Source: Legionella longbeachae (GTDB taxonomy: Bacteria; Pseudomonadota; Gammaproteobacteria; Legionellales; Legionellaceae). From it: a stretch of DNA of 5,469 bases. Below are positions 1 to 5,469 of this stretch, in pieces. Under the pieces are notes generated by a model. The model worked only from the letters and a program-made list of their open reading frames with translations, had not been told where the DNA came from and did not search any database. Position 1 is the first letter of the stretch, and each line of letters begins with the position of its first letter. The stretch is taken from positions 10,538 to 16,006 of the forward strand of contig JACPOX010000063.1 of the NCBI GenBank assembly GCA_016191305.1. The letters are read 5' to 3'. Made by a program: the position numbers and the translations under genes.

Positions 1-2
1 CA

Positions 3-275
3 TGCTGGAAAAAAGCTGAATGTGGCGAGGTTAGGTTGTGTCCATTCGGATTTCTAAATTTCATCTGGATGCATGAAGTTCTTAGAAACAAGGAAAATCG
101 AAAAACCCGTTGTGTCGTCAATGCCTTGCCTAACGAGTGGTCGTGGAATACTCGTTACATGAACGCAATAAATGCGACAAAAACACTATTAGTAAGTCCA
201 TCTGGTGATGTTATTGAATTAGATACAGGTAACATAAATTTAGACTGCAGTAACAAGAGCGGAAGGCTTGGTTGA
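3..275 (+). CDS. Partial hypothetical protein, 3' end only
   Basis: This reading frame is open from the left edge of the window to a TGA at 273-275, so it is probably the C-terminal part of a gene that begins upstream. The first possible start inside the window is a TTG at 36, with no convincing ribosome binding site, so I prefer an incoming partial gene. The last 50 or so residues look coding: codon use matches the neighbours, and there is a plausible alternation of hydrophobic and polar residues (for example LLVSPSGDVIELDTGNINL). I do not recognise a family, and see no signal peptide, membrane segment or catalytic motif. The upstream end is uncertain, because a second frame is also open from the edge to a TAA at 55-57. 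The -35 element of the next gene's promoter overlaps this stop codon. Confidence 0.35.
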   Translation, partial: CWKKAECGEVRLCPFGFLNFIWMHEVLRNKENRKTRCVVNALPNEWSWNTRYMNAINATKTLLVSPSGDVIELDTGNINLDCSNKSGRLG

Positions 276-300
276 CTCAAAAATACACATAGTGTATTAT
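272..300 (+). promoter_or_regulatory. Sigma70-type promoter of the LRR gene
   Basis: A -35 hexamer TTGACT (272-277) and a -10 hexamer TATTAT (295-300) are separated by exactly 17 bases, and each matches consensus at five of six positions. Transcription would start near 307, leaving a leader of about 20 bases before the ATG at 328. The -35 box contains the TGA stop of the preceding frame. The promoter lies downstream of the upstream TTG codon at 268, which argues against that start. No experimental support is available. Confidence 0.6.
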
Positions 301-316
301 ATTGGTTCTTTTGCTT

Positions 317-321
317 GGGGA
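317..321 (+). promoter_or_regulatory. Ribosome binding site that sets the LRR gene start
   Basis: GGGGA lies six bases before the ATG at 328. It supports that ATG over the in-frame TTG at 268, which has no comparable site and would lie upstream of the predicted transcription start. Confidence 0.5.
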
Positions 322-327
322 TATAAA

Positions 328-1338
328 ATGAAACAAAAATTTACTTTAGACCAAATTCTAAAAAATGCTAAAAATGAGCAAGTTACCCAACTTGATTTGA
401 GTGGGAACAATATTGGCGACAATGATGCAATAGAAATTGCCAAATTTCTCAAAGAAAATAATACTCTGATTTCGCTTAATTTACGTAATACTCGCCTTAA
501 CGATAAATGCGCTATAGAAATTGTTAATTCACTCAAAGAAAACCTAACCCTGACTGTCCTTGATTTGAGTGTTAACCAGATTGGGAATGAAGGCGCGATG
601 GAAATTGGCAAATCTCTCAAAAATAACCTAACACTGAATTCTCTTTATTTAAATCATAACAAAATTAATACTAATGGTGCTCTGGAAATTGGCAAATTAC
701 TCAAAGAAAACCACAGCTTGACTGAGCTTGATTTGAGTTTCAACATGATTGGCGATAATGATGCTATAGAAATTGGCAACTCACTCAAAGAAAACCATTC
801 GCTGACTACACTTAATTTGAGTTCCAACTTAATTGGTATTGATGGTGTTCTAAAAATTGCCCAATCACTTAAAGAAAACTGCACACTGACTATGCTTGAT
901 TTGAGCATCAACAAGGTTAAAGACAATGGTGCTTTAGAACTGGCAGAAGCACTCAAAGTAAACCACACCTTGACTTATCTTAATTTGAGCAACTGTTGGC
1001 TTCACACTAGCTTTCAGAGTCTGCAGGATCTACTACTCAAAGACAAGTCAAAACTAATCAAAATAATGGTTTCTGATGAGAAAACTCAACAAATACTTGA
1101 TCAATACCTTAACAGGAATCAAAAACATCTCAAAGACAGTATAGAAACTGTTTTGCTATCCCAAAAACGTTGTAAAAAAAGAAAGCAAGAACAAACCGCA
1201 ACAGGCATTGAGAAAGCAGTTTCTTCATTGCCTAAGAATCTGATTTTTACAATATTTTCTAATTTAATCCCCTTTTCGAATCAAAAGTTGAAGGCTCAAG
1301 ATGTTCCGAAATTTATTAACAATTTAAAATTAAAGTAA
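328..1338 (+). CDS. Leucine-rich repeat protein, candidate secreted effector
   Basis: The 336-residue protein is dominated by eight consecutive 28-residue leucine-rich repeats (residues 19-242), of the ribonuclease-inhibitor type. Each reads roughly LTxLDLSxNxIGDxGAxEI followed by a helix ending SLKEN; the eighth is degenerate and probably caps the solenoid. Such LRRs form a curved protein-binding surface, and in Legionella they occur in Dot/Icm effectors. After the repeats come a lysine-rich tail with a basic cluster KRCKKRK (residues 280-286) and a C-terminal stretch starting SLPKNLIFTIFSNL (300-313) that resembles helix 1 of an F-box. There is no signal peptide or membrane segment, so type IV secretion or a cytoplasmic role is possible. 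The ATG at 328 is chosen for its GGGGA site and a promoter just upstream. The frame extends back to a TTG at 268, which I reject. The LRR assignment is firm; effector status is inference, and the binding partner is unknown. Confidence 0.85.
   Translation: MKQKFTLDQILKNAKNEQVTQLDLSGNNIGDNDAIEIAKFLKENNTLISLNLRNTRLNDKCAIEIVNSLKENLTLTVLDLSVNQIGNEGAMEIGKSLKNNLTLNSLYLNHNKINTNGALEIGKLLKENHSLTELDLSFNMIGDNDAIEIGNSLKENHSLTTLNLSSNLIGIDGVLKIAQSLKENCTLTMLDLSINKVKDNGALELAEALKVNHTLTYLNLSNCWLHTSFQSLQDLLLKDKSKLIKIMVSDEKTQQILDQYLNRNQKHLKDSIETVLLSQKRCKKRKQEQTATGIEKAVSSLPKNLIFTIFSNLIPFSNQKLKAQDVPKFINNLKLK
382..1053 (+). repeat. Eight tandem 84-bp LRR-coding repeats
   Basis: The repeats keep perfect 28-codon spacing with no insertions (first repeat from codon 19, eighth ending at codon 242). 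Similarity is visible in the DNA as well as the protein: motifs like CTTGATTTGAGT and CACTCAAAGAAAACC recur once per unit. Repeats 1 and 5 share an almost identical block encoding IGDNDAIEI. This suggests expansion by unequal recombination; copy number could vary between strains. Confidence 0.85.
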
Positions 1339-1413
1339 CAAGTGCCTAGAGGGCAAGCTGATTTTTTGCTCATTAAGGTAAAGACAAGACTCGCGACAGA
1401 GCCGGAATTTACA

Positions 1414-1419
1414 TATAAT
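1414..1419 (+). promoter_or_regulatory. Candidate -10 box of the cold-shock gene
   Basis: A perfect TATAAT lies about 130 bases before the csp start. The region 15 to 18 bases upstream has no good -35 match (closest is GCGACA at 1393-1398, with a 15-base spacer). If used, transcription would begin near 1426 and give a leader of about 120 bases, which would fit the long 5' leaders known for cspA-family mRNAs. Confidence 0.3.
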
Positions 1420-1503
1420 GCATTTTCCTTTATTGCTATAGTATGAAGCCAGATTGGCAAAGCCCCTGAGCATTTTCAAAAGGGTAAATTAAAAGGAAAG
1501 AAA

Positions 1504-1519
1504 GTCGCTGTGCAGCGGC
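1504..1519 (+). other. Stem-loop in the csp leader
   Basis: GTCGCT (1504-1509) pairs with AGCGGC (1514-1519) around a GTGC loop, a six-base-pair stem with one G-T wobble. No T-run follows, so it is not an intrinsic terminator. It sits about 20 bases upstream of the csp ribosome binding site and could take part in temperature-dependent leader folding; that role is inference. Confidence 0.3.
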
Positions 1520-1537
1520 TCAAATAAACGATAAAAT

Positions 1538-1542
1538 GAAGG
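1538..1542 (+). promoter_or_regulatory. Ribosome binding site of csp, overlapped by a mini-ORF
   Basis: GAAGG lies six bases before the ATG at 1549. The same bases belong to a three-codon reading frame (ATG at 1536, stop TAG at 1545-1547, encoding MKV) that ends one base before the csp start codon. Confidence 0.5.
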
Positions 1543-1548
1543 TATAGC

Positions 1549-1758
1549 ATGAATCAAACAGGAACGGTAAAGCGATTTAATAAAATTAAAGGCTATGGTT
1601 TTCTCAGCGCCGACGCTGATAACCATGAAATTTTTGTTCACTTTTCCGAAGTGCAAGCAGCAGGTTATAAAGAATTAAAAGTCGGTGATCGCATTTCTTA
1701 TACCCTCAATCAAGGTGAGAGAGGCGCATTTGCTACTCAAGTCCAAGTGATTGATTAA
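1549..1758 (+). CDS. Cold-shock-domain protein (CspA family)
   Basis: This 69-residue protein is a single cold-shock domain, the usual length for the family. Such small OB-fold proteins bind single-stranded RNA and DNA and act as RNA chaperones. Both RNA-binding motifs are visible: RNP1 as KGYGFL (residues 14-19) and RNP2 as IFVHF (28-32), followed by the conserved LKVGDRISY segment. One departure is clear: the usual VKWFN before RNP1 reads VKRFN, so the surface tryptophan is arginine (residue 9). The ATG has a good GAAGG site. The ABC-F gene starts 15 bases after its stop, so the two are probably cotranscribed. The leader with a stem-loop and mini-ORF suggests post-transcriptional control. 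I cannot tell which csp paralogue this is or whether it is cold-induced. Confidence 0.9.
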   Translation: MNQTGTVKRFNKIKGYGFLSADADNHEIFVHFSEVQAAGYKELKVGDRISYTLNQGERGAFATQVQVID

Positions 1759-1773
1759 ATAGAGTTTTTTTAT

Positions 1774-3378
1774 ATGTTAGATATACGAAGTATCGGTATG
1801 GAGTTTGGCAAAAAATCCTTATTTCAAAAGGTGGATTTAATTTTATTACCCTCTCAGCGTTATGGCGTAGTCGGAGCAAATGGTACGGGTAAATCAACTT
1901 TTTTAAAAATTTTAGCAGGTGAAGAATTACCCACTCACGGATCTGTTGAGAAAGCCAAAAATTTAAATATCGGCATGTTAAAACAAGATCATTTTCGTTA
2001 TGAGGATGATAGGCTGATAGACGTGGTTATTCAAGGAAAGGCAACTTTATGGGCGGCTATCACAGAAAAAGAAAGACTATACTCCAAAGAGGACTTCAGC
2101 GAAGAAGATGGATACCGTCTCAGTGAGCTAGAAGAAATCATCATGTATCAAGGTGGTTACGAAGCGGAGCAGACAGCAAAAAATTTATTGTTAGGCCTAG
2201 GCATCACGGACAAATTTCATTATGGTCCGCTAAGTGCCTTATCTGGAGGTTACAAGCTAAGGGTTTTGCTGGCGCAAGTGTTGTACCAACAACCGGATAT
2301 TATGTTATTGGATGAGCCAACTAATCACTTGGACATTGTGTCCATTGCTTGGCTTCAACAATTTTTAAAAACCTTTGCTGGCCTTCTCATTTTTATTTCA
2401 CATGATCGAGGATTTTTAAACGCAGTTTCTACTAATATCCTGGATATTGATTACGATACGGTACTGAATTACCACGGCAATTATGAACAATTTGTTGTGG
2501 CTAAAGAAGAAAGTCTTTTATTGAAACAGAGTGAATTAAAAAACCAGGAAAAGAAAATTGAGGCTATGCAAAGCTTTGTCGATCGCTTTGGTGCCAAGGC
2601 AAGCAAAGCCACGCAAGCCGCTTCGCGCCAAAAAATGATAGACCGCATCCAGCTGGTAGAAATAAAGGAATCCAATATTTTCAAACCATACTTTAATTTT
2701 CAGCAAAGGAAATCGTCTGGTAAATCCATTATTAACGTAGAGAATCTCCACAAAGCATTTAATGAAAAGATACTTTTGAAAGAAGTAACGTTTACTATTT
2801 ATCGAGGTGACAAATGCGCCATTATTGGTCCTAATGGTATTGGAAAATCAACTCTTTTAAAGATAATATTAAAGGAGCTTCCTTGTGATGAAGGCAAGTT
2901 TGAATGGAGTGAAACGGTCAAAGTTGGCTATTTCTCCCAAGATTATCACACTTTATTAAATCCAGGACAAACCGTACTGCAATGGCTAGAAGATAATGTA
3001 GTGGCTTCTTCGCAAGAAATTCGTAACGTATTAGGACAGGTTCTGTTTCGGGGTTCGGATGTGGATAAAAAAATTGCCATGTTGAGCGGAGGTGAGTCAG
3101 CACGTCTCGTTATGGCAAAAATAATTTTAGAAAAACACAACGTACTTATTCTTGATGAACCAACTAACCACCTGGATCTCGAATCTATTGATGCCTTAAT
3201 TGAATCTTTGCAAGCTTTTCCAGGAACCGTTTTGTTCGTAAGCCATAATCGCCATTTTATAGATAATATCTCTACCAGAATTTTAGTATTAACAGAACGA
3301 TATGGGGCACAAAACTACTTAGGGAACTATCAAGAGTATTTAGAACAATTTGGGGAAGACTATTTAGCCACGGCTTAG
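1774..3378 (+). CDS. ybiT: ABC-F family ATPase, YbiT-like
   Basis: This 534-residue protein has two ATP-binding cassettes and no membrane segments, as in ABC-F proteins, which bind the ribosome and affect translation rather than transport. Cassette 1 has Walker A GANGTGKS (34-41), signature LSGGY (156-160), Walker B ending LLDEPTNHLD (178-187) and switch SHDR (209-212). The charged interdomain linker (about 240-300) contains SFVDRFGAKASKATQAASR (267-285), diagnostic of the family. Cassette 2 has GPNGIGKS (352-359), LSGGE (437-441), LILDEPTNHLD (458-468) and SHNR (490-493), where Asp of the usual SHDR is Asn. Length and landmarks, such as the GKSTFxKIL, HYGP and KLRVLLAQ segments, fit E. coli YbiT (about 530 residues) better than Uup or EttA. 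The start at 1774 is the first ATG after csp; its ribosome site (AGAG, 1761-1764) is weak, consistent with translational coupling. Family certain; exact subfamily likely. Confidence 0.92.
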   Translation: MLDIRSIGMEFGKKSLFQKVDLILLPSQRYGVVGANGTGKSTFLKILAGEELPTHGSVEKAKNLNIGMLKQDHFRYEDDRLIDVVIQGKATLWAAITEKERLYSKEDFSEEDGYRLSELEEIIMYQGGYEAEQTAKNLLLGLGITDKFHYGPLSALSGGYKLRVLLAQVLYQQPDIMLLDEPTNHLDIVSIAWLQQFLKTFAGLLIFISHDRGFLNAVSTNILDIDYDTVLNYHGNYEQFVVAKEESLLLKQSELKNQEKKIEAMQSFVDRFGAKASKATQAASRQKMIDRIQLVEIKESNIFKPYFNFQQRKSSGKSIINVENLHKAFNEKILLKEVTFTIYRGDKCAIIGPNGIGKSTLLKIILKELPCDEGKFEWSETVKVGYFSQDYHTLLNPGQTVLQWLEDNVVASSQEIRNVLGQVLFRGSDVDKKIAMLSGGESARLVMAKIILEKHNVLILDEPTNHLDLESIDALIESLQAFPGTVLFVSHNRHFIDNISTRILVLTERYGAQNYLGNYQEYLEQFGEDYLATA

Positions 3379-3659
3379 AGTATAGCTGTCTGTTCGTAGT
3401 CTGCAAATATTTTTGCGACAGGGTCTCTGTGTTGAGCCATATATGCTTTAGCGGTTCCAAATATAATTGTTTGGGTACTTTTCCGGGCTAACTCGCTTTT
3501 CCTTTGAGGGAGCCTCCCACTTTTTCTTTTGATTTAAAAGCCAATCACGTGTTTTTTATGATATCCACTCACTACGCATGACTCTTCTAGTATTTTTCCT
3601 TTTTGTCCCTGGCTAGCTGATTTGTATTTTTTAATCATGCTGCTCAAGTAAGGTTTCAT
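3379..3659 (-). pseudogene. Decayed transposase N-terminal remnant
   Basis: Read on the minus strand, the ATG at 3659-3657 is preceded by a strong GGAGG (3670-3666) six bases away. It opens MKPYLSSMIKKYKSAS and continues to KGKILEESCVVSGYHKKHV, which resembles the N-terminal DNA-binding segment of integrase-core transposases (typical ILDEFCxVxGYHRKHAIRLL). A TAA (3536-3534) breaks the frame where such proteins continue RLL. Beyond it the same frame reads a basic linker (KRKSGRLPQRKS). Another frame then reads EPLKHIWLNTETLSQKYL, resembling the ALKxIWLATDQLCxKRL segment of the same family, so at least one frameshift is also present. The similarity fades at the end of the ABC-F gene, and the catalytic DDE region is absent. 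It is non-functional. The IS family is not determined, and I see no clear terminal inverted repeats or target duplication. Recognition is from memory of family motifs. Confidence 0.55.
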
Positions 3660-3684
3660 CGAGAGCCTCCCTATCATGTCCCAT

Positions 3685-3713
3685 TTGATTTGAATTTTTA
3701 TTCGAGATACAAT
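3685..3713 (+). promoter_or_regulatory. Sigma70-type promoter of the F-box/kinase gene
   Basis: TTGATT (3685-3690) and TACAAT (3708-3713) are separated by exactly 17 bases; the -10 differs from consensus at one position and the -35 at two. Transcription would start near 3720, about 25-35 bases before the candidate start codons. It lies just beyond the start of the transposase remnant and points away from it. CGAG occurs twice around the -10 (3703-3706 and 3714-3717), which may be chance. Confidence 0.5.
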
Positions 3714-3743
3714 CGAGCACACTGTTAAAAAAGAACACTTAGG

Positions 3744-5189
3744 ATGTTGTCAGCAATGAAATTTTTTAATACTTCGTTACCTCTAAATGTTATCAAAAAA
3801 ATAGTTGATGGATTATACAAAGAGGATATGAAGCAATTAAGTTTAGTCAATCGTAGCTCATACGAATTATTAAAAAATAAAGACAGTGTATTAAATATAG
3901 ATGCGGAAGCAGAGATTGATGTCGCTGAATTAACGCCCCATATCAAGTCTATCCTGCCTGTAATTCCTAATTACCCCATAAAATTGAAGAATTTAACAGC
4001 GAGTTTTTCTCCTTGGGCTAATAGTTATTTACTCGAGATAGGTGAAGAACGTTTTGTAGTGCGACATATTCGGCATGAGAAAGGACGGGTTCGTGAAGTA
4101 TTAGCATCAGTTATTTTCGCGGGAAAGAATATCGCTCCAGCGGTAGAATACTTCGATTATTCTGCAGGGGTAGTGATCATGCGTTTTGTAGATAATGAAC
4201 CCTCTATTATGGGGCGTCTTGATGATGAGAAACTGAAATTAATTGCTAACAAATTTAAAGGGATACATTCAGGTCCTCCTTTAAAAAGACGGGCGGAAGT
4301 TGAGGCTTCAACTTTAATTACTCAGCGTAGAGAGACCCTAAATGTCTATATTAAAACATACCCATTTTTTTTCTTACAACAATATGCATTGATGCAATTA
4401 GATCTTTTAACCTCTTTGGTCAAGCAAACTCATTATTGCCACAATGACATTAATCCTAATAATTTATTAGCTACAGTAGATGATTTTTATTTTATCGATT
4501 GGGAATGCGGAGGAGTAAATGATCCTCTTCTGGATTTAGCAACAGTCGTAGCGACACTTCGTTTAAAACCTAAGGATGCACAAACTCTTTTTGCGCATTA
4601 TTTAGGTCATGAAGCATCAAGCAGTGAACAGTTACATTTTGTGCGTATGCAACAAATAGCTTTATTACGTTTTGCCATTAGTTTTGCAGCAAATATGGCT
4701 AATCCAACGAGTGTTTCTGAGGTGGATATTGCATCAATTCCCGCTTTTAATCACTATCAACTTAGTGATGGCAAGATTGATAAAGGCAGCGATGTAGGTA
4801 AGTTTTATATTAGTGTGATGTTGATCAAGCAAGCAATGCAAACGGTTAATGACTATCAATTTAAAAAAGAATTAATGAGCACTAAAATTACTCAAAAGCC
4901 AGCCAACAATTTTAGTTTTGGTCAGTTACAGATTCCTTATTTTATTATGGGAGGAATTTTAAACTATTTAAAAGGTGATGAAATACGTGCTTTAAGACTT
5001 GTCTGTTCTAGTTGGAAATTAAAGATGATAGTCCTCAGGGATGGATTGAATTATACGCCGCCCAAGCAGCTTCTATGCAAGGTATTGGCCCGCAGATGGT
5101 CTATTTTGATTCGACTCAAAAAGTTGCCGTGTTTGAGTATGTCGTCAATGACCCGCGTTGGCCACTGGATAAATCTTTGGATAGATTAG
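3744..5189 (+). CDS. F-box/choline-kinase-like effector candidate, frame broken near 5020
   Basis: In order, the 481-residue frame holds: an F-box (residues 9-46; SLPLNVIKKIVDGLYKEDMK then LSLVNRSSY); a complete choline/ethanolamine-kinase-like domain (about 83-370); and a second F-box (394-425; IPYFIMGGILNYLKGDEIRA then LRLVCSSWK). The kinase shows FVVRHI (104-109, with Arg at the position choline kinases also use), the catalytic loop HNDINPNN (H233, D235, N240) and the metal-binding IDWE (D252), all intact. F-boxes bind SKP1 in eukaryotes; this combination resembles L. pneumophila LicA, an F-box effector with a choline-kinase module. After about residue 426 the sequence is an out-of-frame tail of some 55 residues, while the matching second kinase domain continues in another frame from 5021. 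The true gene is therefore probably longer, and disrupted. The start may be the ATG at 3744 or at 3756 (MKFFNTSLP); AGGA at 3741-3744 favours the latter, though 11 bases away. Substrate and host target are unknown. Confidence 0.75.
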   Translation: MLSAMKFFNTSLPLNVIKKIVDGLYKEDMKQLSLVNRSSYELLKNKDSVLNIDAEAEIDVAELTPHIKSILPVIPNYPIKLKNLTASFSPWANSYLLEIGEERFVVRHIRHEKGRVREVLASVIFAGKNIAPAVEYFDYSAGVVIMRFVDNEPSIMGRLDDEKLKLIANKFKGIHSGPPLKRRAEVEASTLITQRRETLNVYIKTYPFFFLQQYALMQLDLLTSLVKQTHYCHNDINPNNLLATVDDFYFIDWECGGVNDPLLDLATVVATLRLKPKDAQTLFAHYLGHEASSSEQLHFVRMQQIALLRFAISFAANMANPTSVSEVDIASIPAFNHYQLSDGKIDKGSDVGKFYISVMLIKQAMQTVNDYQFKKELMSTKITQKPANNFSFGQLQIPYFIMGGILNYLKGDEIRALRLVCSSWKLKMIVLRDGLNYTPPKQLLCKVLARRWSILIRLKKLPCLSMSSMTRVGHWINLWID

Positions 5190-5469
5190 CTTCCTTAAGT
5201 TCAGTGATTAGTGCATTGCATAGAATTGCAATACCACAGAAAAGTGTAAATGGTGAAAATGATAAATTTATTCAATTAAAATCCAAGGTGGCAAATCTTG
5301 CGCAAACCAATTCAAAATTTTCGGATTTTTTATTGGTTCAATCTGTTTATGAAGGATTAGATCATTTACTTAATATGGGTAAAAAAACCAGCTTATGCCA
5401 CTATGATATGAATCCTTGGAACATACTATATCAAACAGAGGGTCAGCAATTTTCATTAATTGACTGGGA
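5021..5469 (+). pseudogene. Out-of-frame second choline-kinase-like domain, N-lobe truncated, runs off window
   Basis: From 5021 the frame one base back from the upstream gene is open to the window edge. It encodes KDDSPQGWIELYAAQAAS and onward to IGPQMVYFD, which aligns with REVLASVIFAGKNIAPAVEYFD-type sequence in the first kinase domain. The catalytic loop HYDMNPWN (His codon 5399-5401, Asp 5405-5407, Asn 5420-5422) and LIDWE at the very end are intact. There is no start codon with a ribosome site at its beginning, and a TAG lies at 5009-5011, so it is best read as the continuation of the preceding gene. Compared with the first module, roughly 65 residues between the F-box and this point are missing, including the nucleotide-binding strands. 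As written this half could not make a complete kinase. A single-base error plus a naturally short N-lobe is the alternative. Confidence 0.65.

Noticed and set aside
268..327. TTG start giving 20 extra residues on the LRR protein
   Set aside because: It lies upstream of the predicted transcription start, has no ribosome site, and the ATG at 328 has GGGGA at proper distance.
297..968. Two long minus-strand frames (297-620 and 654-968)
   Set aside because: They are antisense shadows of the periodic LRR codons and share its 28-residue repetition; no promoter or ribosome site.
1343..1367. Intrinsic terminator after the LRR gene
   Set aside because: The TGCC/GGCA stem is only four pairs, and the T6 run begins several bases after it; too weak to call.
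1765..1771. T-run between csp and ABC-F as a terminator
   Set aside because: No hairpin precedes it, and it lies in a 15-base intergenic gap of a probable operon.
3399..3419. Terminator after the ABC-F gene
   Set aside because: GCAAA/TTTGC forms a short AT-rich stem with no T-run after it, and it lies within the transposase remnant.
2481..3460. Several 60-70 residue minus-strand frames
   Set aside because: They are antisense to the ABC-F gene. Only the first part of 3272-3460, beyond the ABC-F stop, was kept as part of the transposase remnant.
5013..5027. Programmed -1 frameshift to express the second kinase
   Set aside because: The codons AAA TTA AAG do not form a canonical X XXY YYZ slippery heptamer, and the missing N-lobe segment favours a deletion.
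5025..5189. C-terminal tail of the F-box/kinase frame as a real domain
   Set aside because: Another frame over the same bases encodes recognisable kinase sequence, so this tail is out-of-frame translation.

Overview
The window is AT-rich DNA whose gene content suggests an intracellular gammaproteobacterium of the Legionella type. Two genes carry eukaryote-like modules: ribonuclease-inhibitor-type leucine-rich repeats in one, and F-box plus choline-kinase-like modules in the other. Between them sit two ordinary housekeeping genes and a decayed insertion-sequence transposase. The assignment to Legionella is an inference from protein families (L. pneumophila LicA is an F-box/choline-kinase effector), not from a database match.

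Layout. Positions 3-275 hold the 3' end of an unrecognised reading frame that enters from outside the window. A good sigma70-type promoter (272-300) overlaps its stop codon and drives an LRR protein (328-1338, 336 residues from the ATG). That protein has eight 28-residue repeats, a basic NLS-like cluster and an F-box-like C-terminus. A 210-base spacer follows, with a candidate -10 box, a small stem-loop and a three-codon mini-ORF over the ribosome binding site. It leads into a cold-shock-domain protein (1549-1758) and, 15 bases later, a YbiT-like ABC-F ATPase (1774-3378). These two probably form one transcript.

The 365 bases after the ABC-F gene hold a minus-strand transposase remnant (3379-3659) broken by a stop and a frameshift. 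Next to it is a second good promoter (3685-3713) facing right. It reads into a large gene (from 3744 or 3756) that encodes F-box, choline-kinase-like domain, second F-box. The frame then breaks near 5020. A second choline-kinase-like domain continues in another frame to the window edge, and it lacks the first strands of its N-lobe.

How the genes fit together. The LRR and F-box/kinase genes each have their own promoter and look like candidate type IV (Dot/Icm) secreted effectors. F-boxes would recruit host SKP1-cullin ubiquitin ligases and LRRs would bind partners. The csp/ABC-F pair is translation-related core metabolism and is probably unrelated to them. The most notable features are the tandem F-box/kinase architecture and the apparent out-of-frame deletion in its second half.
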